A DNA stretch of 64,000 bases, from contig JANVFP010000003.1 in NCBI GenBank assembly GCA_027919835.1, positions 1 to 64,000 on the forward strand. Reading direction: 5' to 3'. Positions 1-11,837 of this stretch are shown here, one piece after another. The translations under genes were made by a program, and so were the position numbers. Every line of letters starts with the position of its first letter. Position 1 is the first letter of the stretch. The DNA comes from Lentinula raphanica. Lineage: Eukaryota; Basidiomycota; Agaricomycetes; Agaricales; Omphalotaceae. A model generated the notes under the pieces. It was not told where the DNA came from, did no database searches, and worked only from the letters and a program-made list of their open reading frames with translations.

Positions 1-2423
1 ACAGAGCCAGACCTCGTCATCAGCTACGACAACACATGTGGCGCGGTTGCAAACATACATTCGCGGTGGCATAAGTATTTCCCCAAGAACTCTCCCATCA
101 TCGACAATGCACGCTTCACCATTCCTGCCTGCCATGTCCGCAACCATGTCGAGGGGTGTGATTACCTTTACTGCTACATGTACAAGCCAAACACTGGTCA
201 CTTTCATGGTGAAACGGTAGAAGCTACTTGGGCTGTATTCAACGAGCTGGGACCCTCGGTCTTGCAAATGAGTCCAGGACATCGGATCGACACTCTCATT
301 ACCCATTATGGTGATTGGAATTGGCGCAAGGCCGTATCAATGTGTGAGTGGCTTCATTGAGCTTAGGCATTGGTTGATGTTCTGATTCAGAATCTTTAGC
401 TCAACATCTATTCAAGGATCTAGAGGAAGCAAAAATCCAATACGTGTCTAAGCGGGATCATTTCGCCGGACTTTGTGACTTATTCGAGTCCAAGGTAATG
501 ACCTGGAATACCATGGACCGTTCTCCCAAAATCGACCCGAGACAGAAGAAGAATGTCACCAGTGTATACTCACATAACAATGAGAAAGGTGGTTATATTT
601 GACTTTCATTGGCATCGTCGTTTATATATTTCAACAGCTCCTACGATGAAATCATTAGTCGACACTTTGATGAGGTCCGACGATATCGTGATCATTTCGA
701 CTGGCACCGCAAATGTGGGTTCAGTCGCAACTTGGCTGAAGGAAGGTTTGACAATTCTTCAGCTACAGTAAGCTCTTTCGCTGGTTTTCTGGGTTCCAGT
801 TTTAGGACTGAAGATATCACAGGTCAAGGATACAGCCTCTAGCCCGAACTTGTGGTGATAAGCCAAGTAAGGAGCTGCGAGGCCGGCAAACAAAGCTTAC
901 AACACGAATCGAAAAGTGGCGCAAACTTCAAGAAAAATATATGTCAACAGGACTGGACCGAACGGCGCCAAATACTGAGGATCCCGAGAATGCGCCTCTC
1001 CAACTCCCTTCAGACTTTCGGCTTCTGAGCGTCGAAAACACCATTTGGTGGACCTGGGATCAAAGCAAGCTCAAATGCTGGAATTCGCGCTCGGAGATCT
1101 AGTACACCTGCTCCAAACAACAGTCAAAACATTATCAGCAGCCTACGAATGCAAATACAAGTACGCACGCGGTCAGGATGCGAATACACGAGCAAATGAA
1201 AGTATACGAACCATTGAAAACAAGCGCAACATGCTCATCGCGGACTACAACCTATTTCGACAAAAGCTTGATGCCCTAGACAGCCTCGACGATGCAAAAT
1301 GGCCTTCGATGACTATACACGATACCTTTCGCAAACCGACGGAAAAGCGACGCTCCCCTGGCGATTCTCGTGTAATGGACGGTAGCCTTTGGAGAATGAC
1401 GACAACTGGTCATAGTAGTGCACACTCGCAAATTGCCGGTGGTTTGATATTTGGTGATTCTGAGAACGATTTGCCAGCTTCTCATGAGATCGCAGAGGAT
1501 CCTGTCTTTGACATAAGGAGTATCACATATGGAGGTCAGTTCCTGCATTTGCTTTTCAATAATGAGGGTTCTCACTGTACATGCCCAGGCACAAAGATGT
1601 CTTCACGACGACAAGGTGAGTAGGTCTTCACTCTTGAATACCATGTATGACTGTACTCAATTACATAACCTCCAGCTCACAATGCTCCCGGTCACGCCAA
1701 TGGTTCGATGGCTTCCAAGGAGAAAACTGTAGTTGACGGTGGCAATGATCTCGATACAGCTGTCTCTGCGTCGAAGAGAGATGGCTGGATTTGGCAACAT
1801 GGCTCTTTGAAGAATATGACCCCGGAGGAACTACAAAGATGGGAAGATCAGAGTAATGTTTATCTCGTGCAAAATTGTTTTCTTTACATGTATTGATTGC
1901 ATCCCACAGGTGACAGTATTCATTGGTTTCGGGCTGAAGCAGATCTGGAGCGATGGCAGGAACAGCTTGAAATCAAGCACGCCGAGTTCCTACGACTCAT
2001 TGCAAGCTTCACCAAGTACCGTGATGCCTGGGATTACCTCTCGGCACATTTTTCACCTACACCCGGTCATCGCGCATATGCACTGGAACATAGAGATATG
2101 TTCGACAGTTTGCGTATTGACGCTGAGGAGAAGTTCCGCAACTGTGCGCTACCTTTCCTACGATGTTCTATATCCGGCAACACACTTCATGATCGAGTTC
2201 AGCTGTGGCGGACGGAGGAAGAAAAACTGTTCAAATTCGATAGGTATGATTATTCGATTGTCTTTCCATTGAGCAATCTCTCAACTACCCACTTAGATGG
2301 GCATCAAGGCCTAATTTCCACGACCCAACAACTCTCAAATATGGTGGTGATATCCGTGAAGCTGTAGACGATCACCTATGTGCAGAATCATCGGCCGCTA
2401 AACGCAAATTTGACGAGATTTAA
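1..2423 (+). CDS. KDZ-family DNA transposase, 3' part (5' end outside window)
   Basis: This is the C-terminal part of a Kyakuja-Dileera-Zisupton (KDZ) transposase, a DNA cut-and-paste type enzyme common in Agaricomycetes. The window opens inside the catalytic region: the frame from base 3 reads DLVISYDNTC, then IPACHVRNHVEGC, HGETVEATWA, MSPGHRIDTL and HYGDWNWRK, which is the family's typical order. Several short introns follow (for example near 340-395 and 1617-1675). Later exons are a charged helical C-terminal region, including DGWIWQHGSLKNM and DRVQLWRTEEEKLF, ending in KRKFDEI and a TAA at 2421-2423. No clear disruption was seen in the part visible, but small frameshifts at unverified splice sites cannot be excluded. 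The CxC-type N-terminal zinc region expected in this family would lie to the left of the window. Confidence 0.8.
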
Positions 2424-2467
2424 ACGTGAGCATTTCTTATGCTTAAACAAGATTCAGTGTTGAAATG

Positions 2468-2593
2468 GGTCTCGATGTTTAAACAGGTCTCGATGTTTAA
2501 ACAGGTCTCGATGTTTAAACAGGTCTCGATGTTTAAACGGGTCTCGATGTTTAAATAGGACTTGATGTTTAAACAGGTCATGATGTTTAAACA
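2468..2593. repeat. Tandem array of seven 18-bp units, each with TTTAAA core
   Basis: Seven head-to-tail 18-bp units of the form GGTCTCGATGTTTAAACA run without a gap. The first four differ at only one base, and the last three carry one to a few substitutions. The core GTTTAAAC is an 8-bp palindrome. It begins 45 bp after the transposase stop codon, so it may be a subterminal part of the KDZ element. Confidence 0.95.
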
Positions 2594-2990
2594 GGGCTGA
2601 TTGGAGTAGGGTGAGCTATCCTGTTAAACAGTTCCAATCACGGTTGACTGTGCCCTAACTCTTGTTTAAACAGGGCTGGTTTGAGTGCGGTAAGCTATAC
2701 TGTTGAAACAGCTCCAACAATGTTTAATTGTGCATGATCAGGTCCTCAACACACCATTATTTAAGCAAAGTCCGGTGAGTCATAGGTTCAAATGGGACTC
2801 AGCATTGTTTAACCATTTCTATTAGGCCTTCATGTCTGTTGTTTAAACATGTGTGGGTGGTCTCAAGGGCATTATTTAAACAGTAGTATACCATGTAATT
2901 ATTTCCCCTAGTATGTATTGTGAATGAGATGTTTAAACATGTTTAATTACTAGTTGAGCAAGCCATCAGTTGTTTAATGTGAACTCGCCA
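2585..2990. repeat. Dispersed GTTTAAAC / TTTAAAC motifs with a second-order repeat
   Basis: Beyond the perfect array the same core recurs at irregular spacing up to about 2980. Two segments of about 70 bp, starting near 2585 and 2664, are diverged copies of each other: both begin with GTTTAAACAGGGCTG, then a G(A/T)GAG..GGT(G/A)AGCTAT block and a TGTT(G/A)AAACAG block. The stretch holds no gene and ends where the copia remnant begins. Confidence 0.8.
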
Positions 2991-2994
2991 GGTT

Positions 2995-4031
2995 ACAGGC
3001 CCCTCAAGCTCCTTATACCAGATATGACCAGCCTGGGACATTCCGTACAATGGTTTATGCATTAGACAAACTTTATCCCTCTCCCCCTCAACTGCGAAGC
3101 CCGTAGGTTGATTCATATAGACCAGTGGATCTTTGGGTAGGGACCCATTGAGGTAGGCGGACGAGAAGTCCTATTGTCAAGTGGCAAGCCATTTGAATGC
3201 GCATATGGCAATGAGGAGACAAACAGACTCTGCCCTGGCAACCATTGACCAACTTTTATTGAAATCGAGTCCTGGGATCTGCATGTCTCCTCTGGCTACG
3301 TATCGTGCCTTCCACTTCAAGACTACGCCCTCACCATCAACTTTTAGATCGTATACCCACATTCTGTTCATGATTTGCGCATTTTCTGGATGATCAACAA
3401 GAGACCAACATCCCTGGGATTGCAGGGAATCAATCTCCTTCTTCATAGGAGGAAGCCAATCATCTGGAGATTTCATTGCATCAGCATAGGACTTGGGGAT
3501 ACCTATGACTCCTCCCCCTTTGATGGTGCTGGCAAGAACAATAATGTTTGCCCACTCATTGGCCTGGGTCCGTGCCTGTTGAAGATCCTGTTCATGTTCC
3601 ATAGACTGCAGAAGTTGCACTGAAGGGTTACAAACACAAGAGAATCGATGAAGAATAGGGGCTGGAATGGGATTGTTGGCTGTTGGAATAGAAGTTAAGG
3701 AAGAAGAGGGTGACCCAATGATAGTAGGACCCGGCTCAGGGATAGCAGGTAATCGTGTGGGTGTGAGTGAGGATGGGGACTCAGAAGCAGTTGTCTGAGT
3801 AAGCGTTCCCTCGGATGTAGGAGCATCCTCAGCTAAGGAAGGATCCTTGGTTCGGTCCGCCTGATCCGCACCGAGGTTGGAGGCCGAACCTTCCTCAGGA
3901 TTGGTAAGAACTGGATCCTGCAATGTACGACGTGGGATGCCTTCTTCAAATTCCACATCACGCACAGGGTACACTCCCTTTTGCCTTGGGTCCCACATGC
4001 AATAACCACGACAACCAACATATCCCACCAT
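2995..4031 (-). pseudogene. copia integrase C-terminus and reverse transcriptase N-terminal part
   Basis: The frame 4031-3177 starts at the integrase C-terminal box (MVGYVGCRGYCMWDP ... VYPVRDVEFEEGI), passes a Ser/Thr/Pro-rich linker, and enters RT at MKSPDDWLPPMKKEIDSLQ with WVYDLKVDGEG and RYVARGDMQIPG. In the same frame just past 3180 two stop codons occur close together, TGA and TAG, where the family has Trp and usually Leu before D(V/F). After these the frame reads DFSSAYLNGSLPKD, VYMNQPTGF and LYGMSQAGHIWY down to about 2995. The catalytic YVDD block is not present. Confidence 0.8.
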
Positions 4032-4227
4032 ACAACCTTCCCAGCTTCCCTTCCAGATGATCTAGATCAGTAACCCAGACCTTGCTGCCCCAATGCCTCA
4101 AGTGCGACACATTCACCTTCAAACCTCAGTTCTTGAACCACTTCTCCCAGGGAATCACCCCCGGGTATCTACTTGTAGGGATCATCCCACGGATGTACCC
4201 ATACGCAGCAGCAGCCTCTGCCCAAAA

Positions 4228-4548
4228 TCAATGGTCAAGGTCAGAATCCTCAATCATTGAACCACCTGATAGAATGGTAAGGTTTGCTCTCTCAACTTGA
4301 CTGTTTGCCGCTGAAGACACTTTAGGACTCTTCTCTACCAGGATGCCTTGTTCCGTGCACCACACATTGAAGAGTTTGTTGTCAAACTGACGACCCATAT
4401 CAATGCAGATAACGCGTAATTGTTGCCCAGTCTGGCATTCTGCCATTGCAACAAATTCTTGAATGAGCTTCAAAATGGTTTCTGCATTCTTCGTAGAGGA
4501 GAAGTAGGTGAAAGGTATTCCAGTTCCATCATCACAGGCTATGAGCAT
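4228..4548 (-). pseudogene. copia integrase core fragment
   Basis: This 106-residue frame continues the integrase catalytic core after the break at 4576. It reads DDGTGIPFTYFSSTKNAETI, then IDMGRQFDNKLFNVWC and SSAANSQVERANLTILSGG. These are the copia landmarks around the second Asp and the catalytic Glu region. The sequence has R-Q-F where active elements usually carry E-F, and N-S-Q where N-G is usual. It lies in the same strand and order as the preceding frame and is separated from it by stops and frame changes. Confidence 0.75.
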
Positions 4549-4575
4549 ATAGTAGGCTCCTCCAAGACTCCTTGT

Positions 4576-6408
4576 TCAAGCATGACCCCACAGGTCTAGA
4601 CTGACTCGATCCAAAGGTTCAGATGCTGGGACCATGATATCATCAAAGGGCTGTTGTTTAGCCTTCGAATACATACAGACCTTGCACTTCCCACACAACA
4701 AAAAGTCGGACACCTCGAGACCATCCACCAGGTTCCGTTTCGCCATAAGCCGAATCATATTGACATCAGCATGCCCGAACCGGTTGTGCCACATCACTAA
4801 GGAGCACGGTTTCGATCTGGACCAACCCATTGACGCAAGAACATATGTAGAGTCGGGTATGCCCAAAGAGGATACGTACTCAGGCTGTGGACAATCAAGA
4901 TCATCTACAACTTTGACCTGGTACAGTCCGTGCCCACCCCATTGACCTGCGACTCTGCGACCATCAACAATAACCTTTCCCATAGCTGGGTCTTGCACAT
5001 TGATACTTCCACTCCCCCACTCTCCCTTTAAGCCCTTTTTATCCATATTAGGCAACAACAGCAGATTCATTGCAAAGCTAGGAGTATGCGACGCTGGGAA
5101 CCTCAACTTATGCTTCAAACCATCTTGGGTTCGCACCATGATCTCTGCAATACCATGCCCTTTGATCTGGAAAGACCCGGATGACCCTTCAGCAGCCATA
5201 CAACTGGTACTCCTGACTGGAGTGTACAAAATGAACCGACGATGGCTATGGATGCACCAGTGCGATGCTCTGCTATCAATAAAAGTGGGAGCATTGACAA
5301 TAGGATTTGATCTATCTAATCTTACAGAGGTAGGAAGGATACTACTTGTACTGCCCTGCTCACCACTCAAAAGGACAAAAGCTTCTTTGACTCCCAATCT
5401 AGGAGGGTGAGCATTAGGAGCGGTAGGGCAGTTCAAGAGCTCAACCATATCTCCAAAGTCATAATTGCTAAAGTCGTATATGGTCGCGGCAGCAGCGTTA
5501 TGCTTATCTTCTTCCTGGATTGATGCAGCAGTAACAGATTTCGGAGTAGGTTCCATCCCTTTTGGTGCATTGTACCATTGTGGAGCTTTCCCCTCACTTC
5601 CTCTGCCCTTAGCCCAACAGTTTTTTTTTGAATGCCTGATGTATTTACAATTATCGCAAACAAGCCCACCGGAACTGGACCTGGACGGAACGGCTAATGC
5701 GTTGGGAGCAGTGGCGTTGGACAATATGGGACTTGCAGATTCGACCATCATGTCATACTCCAGAAGAACTCGTTTCAGTTTGGGATACGGACGAGCCCCA
5801 TGGTTCTGGATGATCCATAGGTAATCGGAGCTGAGTGAAGTGAGGAAGTGCGAATGAAGATCCTCATTGGGAACCTTGCATCCAATGTTGCTCGCAGCCT
5901 TACGAAGGGCTTCCAACTGTTTGAAGTACTCCTCAAAAGGAGTGCCGGGAGTGTATCTAAACTGTTGGATACGCTCTTTTGCAAGCGATTGGGCTGCAGC
6001 AGATGAAGTGTCGTACTCCTGAGTAAGTTGTGACCACATTTCATGTGCAGACATAACCTCAGTGACTCCAATAGATCGCAGATCCTTGATATTCTGGTAT
6101 ATGATACCTGCTAGTCGTCCATCGCGAAGTTCCCATTCCTCCATAGTAGGATTCTGGGAGTTGATGAGAGTGGGGGCTGGACTGGATGAAGGGACAGACA
6201 ATACGGCAGATGCATCAGAAGATCCTTGTGTAGACGAGTCTGATTTTGGAGGGGGAGGAGCGACAATTGTACCGTCCAAGTGACCGGTAAGACCTGTAGC
6301 ACAGGCAACACTTCTCAAATGGTCATGAAAAACGGCCCAGGTGCTAAGGCCAACAAGTTGATGCTCCTCCGGGAATGATAGAAGGTTTGGGAGAGGAGTA
6401 GCGGACAT
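4576..6408 (-). pseudogene. copia gag-protease-integrase N-terminus
   Basis: A 610-residue open frame begins with ATG at 6408. Gag comes first, with FRYTPGTPFEEYFKQLEALR typical of UBN2-type copia gag. A CX2CX4HX4C zinc knuckle follows (CDNCKYIRHSKKNC, about residue 250). The protease region has FIDSRASHWC, where the usual active-site D-S/T-G-A reads D-S-R-A, so the protease is probably dead. The GAG-pre-integrase HHCC zinc region follows (WHNRFGHADVNM ... CGKCKVC), then RVSLDLWGHA, the start of the integrase core. The frame then stops at 4576. Confidence 0.8.
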
Positions 6409-6472
6409 GTTCTCGATAGGCTATAAATGTGTCAATCTAGGTTATACTTTGACAGCAAATCTGACAGATTCG

Positions 6473-6551
6473 CTATAACCTAAGTAAGTACACCAAGCCT
6501 CAGGATGACGATAAGTTCTCATTACCTATAACCTAAGTAAGTACACCAAGC
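6473..6551. repeat. 26-bp direct repeat in the copia leader/LTR region
   Basis: The 26-bp sequence starting CTATAACCTAAGTAAGTACA occurs identically at 6473-6498 and 6526-6551. A related ACGA/CAATAAGTTCT motif occurs at about 6508 and 6615. They lie just upstream of the gag start on the minus strand and probably belong to the element's LTR or leader. Confidence 0.85.
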
Positions 6552-6660
6552 TATAGATATGCGTAAGTATGAAGAAATAGATAGAAAGTAAATAAATGAG
6601 ACGTACCCTCAGAACGACAATAAGTTCTGAGGGCGACAAGAAATTTTACAAGATATAAAT

Positions 6661-7040
6661 ATGAAGAAAGTTTACTACAATTGAGTCCGAGCCCAATGCC
6701 CTGAAACATCCAAGTGAAACTACCTCGTCGGGCTGTACTTGCGGAAGCAAAAGTATTTCGAGATCCCTCTGGAGCGCATACAACCAGAATGCCAAAACAA
6801 TCACCTGATCCAAGCACGATATGCATCAACCCATGAAATCTAACAAAAGTTCATCTCAAACCAATGCAATGTTGTATCCAATATTGAAGACAGATACAAT
6901 AGAAAATTTGATGATTGAAAAAATCTATACAGTTTGGTAACCGTTTCAATACATAAGGTAAATAAGATTGACCAGCACATGAATTAATAATAATTATCAA
7001 TGATAATGTATATATATTTAAAAAATACAGAAAGACCATG
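6661..7040. other. A+T-rich intergenic stretch, nothing recognised
   Basis: No coding similarity, RNA gene or strong repeat was recognised between the copia leader region and the 3' end of the DUF6533-like gene. Confidence 0.5.
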
Positions 7041-8758
7041 TTACAATGGCAAAATTGATCCAATATCTGTACTAGCCTCCTCACTAGTCTGCTCAGGGTG
7101 ATGAAACTCCATGGTTTCAAGTGTAGTTGTAGTTGCATTCAAATTATCAGCCACATCCTGAGGACCTTTGACTAGTGTATCCATTGTCAATGCTCCTGGA
7201 GCAAAAACAATGAAGCGCAGATTTAACACAAGCCTAGATGTTATAATCACAGACAGTGCTTTCATGGGTGTGATCAGAAGCTGACGCAGCTCAACTCGTG
7301 CTGTGGAGAGGTTGGTATATAGAAGCAAGGTAGCCAGCTCAGCACTATGTGTGACATGAATCCTAGATATTGAAATGAAAATAAAGAAAGACTCACAAAA
7401 AAAGAACCCCATAGTATGCAAGAGAATCCTGAAATATGATTTTGACTATTCTTCTGCTTCCAGTGACATCTATGTGCAAACTCAATCAACAACATGCAAG
7501 TAGACAGTAGGATGTTTGAATTACAGTGTTGATAGACTCTCAAAGTTGTACATGCAAAAATGCAAAAATCAAACCATGCTGAAACAATGAATTGGACTAA
7601 GCCAGCTGTGTAAGGTCCAGATGTAATGTTGAAGCTACAAGTCATTCCTTGAACTATTGTAGGTGCAACTGAAATGAATTATTTGACTGGACAAATGCAC
7701 TTTGGAAATATGTCTTACATTGAATTTCCTTTGTAGCAAGAGCAAGAGAGATAACCATGCTACAGTTCATGATCTGTACAAATATAGTCTTCAGTTTTCT
7801 TCTAACATCAGAATGATACAACAAAACTGACCATTATGAGGCAAACAAATATCCACTTGTAGAAGCTCCCTTGAGAACGGTACAATGCAAATGTCCGTAA
7901 ACCCATGAAGACTATACAACATATTATCAAACCCAGTATAATGCAATGAGGGTAAAAACTTACTGGTAGTTGGGACAAAGACTAGATAAGCTAACCATTC
8001 ATCAAAATAGAACCAGATTTTGCAAAACTGATTTCACATAAACTACAATCAGGAAGCAAGTAGATATAAACTCATAGGACATACTTGAAATGGTGCGCCT
8101 GGCCAGATATAATCTATAATAACCAACATTTTGTATTTGTCAGAAATTTTAGGAGTCTTGGTAGGTTTGAACATACATGCCAATGTCATAGCTTGTTCAA
8201 TTACATTGCCATATCTCATGAAAAGATACAAGACTGAACCAGGTGTAAATTTCTCATTCTGAAGGTTGAGCAAATAAAATCAATTTGAGTTAACAGACAA
8301 TGAATGATTCAAAATCAACATACCCAGACAAATTCATACTGAGCAGTGATTATATGTCAATTCACAGCCAAATTGGTCTACACAATAACATAGATGAAAG
8401 ACATACCTCCCTGTATCATACAAGTCAGCCTCTTGGCATTTCGATGATTGAGTAATTGAGACTCACATTGGAAAAGTCAGTCCTATATCATAGATCAAAC
8501 ACATGAAGCTGGCCACTTTTTTGAATGTGATTATTCAATATTCATCTCAGCCATATTTGGTTATTTACCAGTTGCATACTATGTAGATATTGTCAGAAAA
8601 AATAGAAGTCAATGTGCTGAGGACAATCAAAACATGGTCATGATTACAATACTGACATTAACAGTTTGGGTATCTTGAAGAATCTGAAGGAAGGCTTGAT
8701 ATAGTGCTTGAGCTGCTGCAGGAGTAAGTGGCTCTGTAGGCTGAGGTATGGATGACAT
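7041..8758 (-). CDS. DUF6533-like multi-pass membrane protein
   Basis: A multi-exon gene of a basidiomycete-expanded seven-helix family, function unknown. The start ATG at 8758 opens an exon MSSIPQPTEPLTPAAAQAL. Later exons include YLFMRYGNVIEQAMTLAC (about 8220), ILGLIICCIVF followed by MGLRTFALYRSQGSFYKW (about 7930-7850), MNCSMVISLALATKEIQC (about 7765-7715), TIVQGMTCSFNITSGPYTAG (about 7650), and a final exon with SRLVLNLRF ending at the TAA at 7041-7043. The R(L/M)xLNLR signature just after the last membrane helix, and the RT(F/Y)ALY motif, are typical of DUF6533-type proteins. Intron junctions were placed by eye; the second exon (near 8400) is the least certain. The gene is A+T-richer than its neighbours. 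The family assignment is a recognition call, not a search result. Confidence 0.65.
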
Positions 8759-9254
8759 GATCTATGAGGAAATCTTCGTTTGTGCATTTGAGATATAAGA
8801 AGCCCATAGTACTTAAGTAAAAGCATGTACTTCCTATGCAGTGTCAGTGGCAAGACAAATATAAGTACTGTAGCATAGCATTCTGCTTGCAACTTGTATT
8901 GGTCCCACCCACATAGGGAGCTGGTATGGACTAGGGAGTGTAATGATATAATAGATTAACTTATAATTCAGATATGATCAACTCATGAAACTAGAGATGC
9001 TCATTGGTAATTACAAAGCTCTTCTCAAACCCTCAGAATGATCTGGAAAATTATTATTGGCTGTGATTGCCAATGATTCCTGGCTGGCACTTTTACTGTA
9101 GTTACCTGGCAGTGCAATTACCCACTCTTTTTGACCAAGGACTTGTAAACTTTGATGATCATAAATGTAGAGTCGATCTCTGAAACCCCCATGAAGTGAT
9201 AATTGTTCAAAGTTTGGAACAGCCCGAGATTGCATGATCAGAGGCACTAGAGGT
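8759..9254. other. Upstream region of the DUF6533-like gene, no gene recognised
   Basis: A+T-rich sequence. A minus-strand open frame at 9011-9247 encodes nothing I recognise and was not called. Confidence 0.4.
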
Positions 9255-9626
9255 CCATTGGTCCAGCTGCAGTCCAGCTACTTCTGATATCAATGTATGT
9301 TCCTCCACCAATGAGATACATCATATCATGTCCAAAATTTTGGATCATGATTCATTTTACAGCCAATAACTATACTGCCACTGGCATGTCATCCTCCAGA
9401 CTCAGTGGTAGTCCAGGAATAGAAAACCAATTGGAACTGTCATTGCAGACACAGTCTATGTTAAATCTTCCTGATCAGATTGTCACTACTACTGAGCCTG
9501 GAGCATGGCACCACAGTACTGTTATTGGCTGAAATGAATCAAAAGCTTGGGCATGATATGATCATGTAGTATCTCATTGGTGGAGGAACATAAATATCTA
9601 TATCAGAAGTGGCTCTGGACCAATGG
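9255..9626. mobile_element. Foldback / MITE-like element with long imperfect inverted arms
   Basis: The left arm (about 9255-9377) begins CCATTGGTCCAG and contains GTTCCTCCACCAATGAGATA. The right arm (about 9514-9626) is its imperfect reverse complement, containing TATCTCATTGGTGGAGGAAC (with a small shift) and ending CTGGACCAATGG. An inner pair, AGCCAATAACTATACTG and CAGTACTGTTATTGGCT, extends the arms. The spacer is about 136 bp and noncoding. No clear target-site duplication was found. It lies about 160 bp upstream of the first P450. Confidence 0.7.
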
Positions 9627-9789
9627 CATCCATTACAGCTGGCAAGCGCTGATATGGACTTCCGATTCATTTTACTGTGTATGTACGTATTGCTGTATGG
9701 AATTTGAGTCCCTGTAGAAGTCGAAGGGTGAATCAAAGAGCATGGGGCCCTGAATGTGCTGCATCTCCCAAAACTCTCTTCACACAACT

Positions 9790-11837
9790 ATGACCTGGTA
9801 CTATTTGATACTTGCTTTGGCTGTTGCATATAGTTTCTGGAATGCTCGTCGAGGTAGTAGACAACTGGTAATTCTTCTAATACTGTACCAAGTTTCAAGT
9901 TGAATGAACCAATATAGATCAAACTAGCCACTGCTGGCTACGCCAGCAACTTTCTTTCGTATATCACTGCTTTACAATATGTCTGGGATGCAAGAGGAGT
10001 CCTTCACAATGGCTATTGCCAGGTGGTTTTGCACCTGATGAAATTCATTTGATTGACTGTTGTTTGTTAGTTCAAAGGGAGAATATTCAAAGTAGCGCAA
10101 TTGGATAGGTGGTTGGTGATAGCTAGCGGACACCTCGTTGAAGAGCTTCGGATGGCCCCAGAAAGTAAACTCTCTTTGGAGGCAGCCATGAAAGATGTCA
10201 GTTCTCACGATCGACATTCTTCCCCATACTTCTCACAAGTCCGACAGATTCTTCAATCGGATTATACCCTAGGTGTTGAGATACGACAGAACATGTATCA
10301 CCTTGGAGTTATACGCGGAATCACAACTAGAAATCTGAATAACTTGTTACTGGAAATGGCAGATGAAATCCACCGAGCGTTTGATGAAATATTGCAAACA
10401 AACATCGGTCGCGGTTCAGGTATTTCGGAATTTGCTCCAAGTTTTTCAGGCTAACTCTTTGATTTGGATATCGTCAGATTGGACTGAAGTAGTAGCCAGC
10501 AACGCATTTACACACATTGTCAGTCGAGTCATCGGTCGAGCATTCGTTGGTGCACCTCTTTGTAAGTCGTTGCCCTTATACAGACAAGTTTTCCATCTCA
10601 CTGTAGTCTAGGTCATAACGTTGATTACTGTAGCATGAACATTGCGTTCGCGCATCATGTCATGTTCGGCGCTGCTTTTCTTAACCTTTTTCCTTCGTTT
10701 ATGAAACCGTAAGGCATCTCTATTGAGTCCTGTCGATTATCACGCCAAGCTCACTGCTTCGTTAGCCTCATGGGTAAGATATTTATGCACCTCTCAGGGA
10801 TCCAGAAACGAGCTATTGCCCACCTATGTCCTGTCATTAGACAGCGTCGAGAAATCGAGGAAATGAATGGCAATAAACCGGTAAGTATCCGTTGCAATGC
10901 AATGAGTTGGACTCGAGCGGTTAATCAGACCTCCGAAGGATGATATGCTTTCTTGGCTCATGGATGCAGCACCTCCCGGACATCAGTCTGAAGAAAGCCT
11001 TTCCCTGCGTATGTTGAATGTGAAATTCTTCGCTCTACACACTACTGCCACGGTAAGACGATCACTCAGTATTCATCGCATACGTTTCACGAACTCTAGC
11101 AGACGTTCATTCATACACTCTTCCATCTCGCAGCCAGAACTGAATATATCCAGCCGTTGCGTTCCGAGCTGGAGGAGAACTTGGGCACAGATCCGCTTGC
11201 CTCTCCAGGCAGCTGGAGCGTCGAAAAGCTGGAGAAGTGTTGGAAACTGGATTCCTTCATCAAGGAAAGCTTACGAATGAATGGCATGGGTGCTTGTGAG
11301 TGTCGAATGTTGTATTTGTACTATCTAATCTCACTCGAGCGAAGTATCACTCCCTCGAATGGCAGTCTCATTGTATACATTCTCTGATGGTTCCACTGTC
11401 CCCCCGGGAACAATCCTTTCGGCGGCGCCTACTGCTACTCACGTTGACCCTGAGTACTACGATGACCCAGAAAAATTCGATGGGTTTCGCTTCTACAAGC
11501 TTCGCCAGTCTGCCGAAACAGAGGCGGATGAGTTCAAACACCGTCTTACGAGTCTTGGCCCTGCATATTTGGCGTTCGGAGGTGGTCGACATGCATGGTG
11601 AGTTATCAGTAAGTTTGGTGCATCTTACCGGAAGGCTGAAAGTCATTATGTAGTCCTGGGAGATTTTTGGCTTCTATCGAGATCAAACTGCTCCTGGTTC
11701 ATCTCATTATGATGTACGACATCCGCTCAGAGAACGAGGGTGTCAGGCCAGATGATTTTTGGTTCGGGCCCGTTTGTGTACCGTCACGGAAGGCGAACGT
11801 GTTGTATCGACCAAGACAGCCTGCCGAAGGTCAATGA
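9790..11837 (+). CDS. Cytochrome P450 monooxygenase (ent-kaurene-oxidase-like)
   Basis: A haem-thiolate monooxygenase, probably ER-anchored. Substrate unknown. The first exon at 9790 gives a membrane anchor MTWYYLILALAVAYSFW. The next small exons read NFLSYITALQYVWDARG and FKGRIFKVAQLDRW, the usual proximal N-terminus of this group. Further exons give DWTEVVASNAFTHIVSRVIG, DDMLSWLMDAAPPGHQ, an I-helix region FFALHTTATTFIHTLFHLAA, the K-helix ExxR as KESLRM, DGSTVPPGTILS, and the haem loop FGGGRHACPGRFLASIEIK. In the haem loop the Cys codon is split by the last intron. The stop is TGA at 11835-11837. I see about ten exons, and all junctions used are GT-AG. The I-helix carries HTTATT rather than the common AGxxT, as in several fungal ent-kaurene-oxidase-like P450s. 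All key residues are present, so the gene looks functional. Confidence 0.88.

Larger units (their letters stand above)
2995..6660 (-). mobile_element. Ty1/copia LTR retrotransposon remnant, 3' end missing
   Basis: Reading on the minus strand, the element runs from a possible leader/LTR segment (about 6660-6410) through gag, protease, integrase and the start of reverse transcriptase. The order protease-integrase-RT is diagnostic of Ty1/copia. RT similarity stops near 3000 after the LYGMSQAGHIWY segment. The catalytic YVDD block, RNase H and the 3' LTR are absent, and the KDZ-side repeats begin there. Several stop codons and frame changes break the pol frame. No target-site duplication could be assigned. 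Confidence 0.85.

Noticed and set aside
9011..9247. Minus-strand frame of 78 residues beside the foldback element
   Set aside because: No recognised family and no upstream exon; it could be an extension of the repeat or chance.
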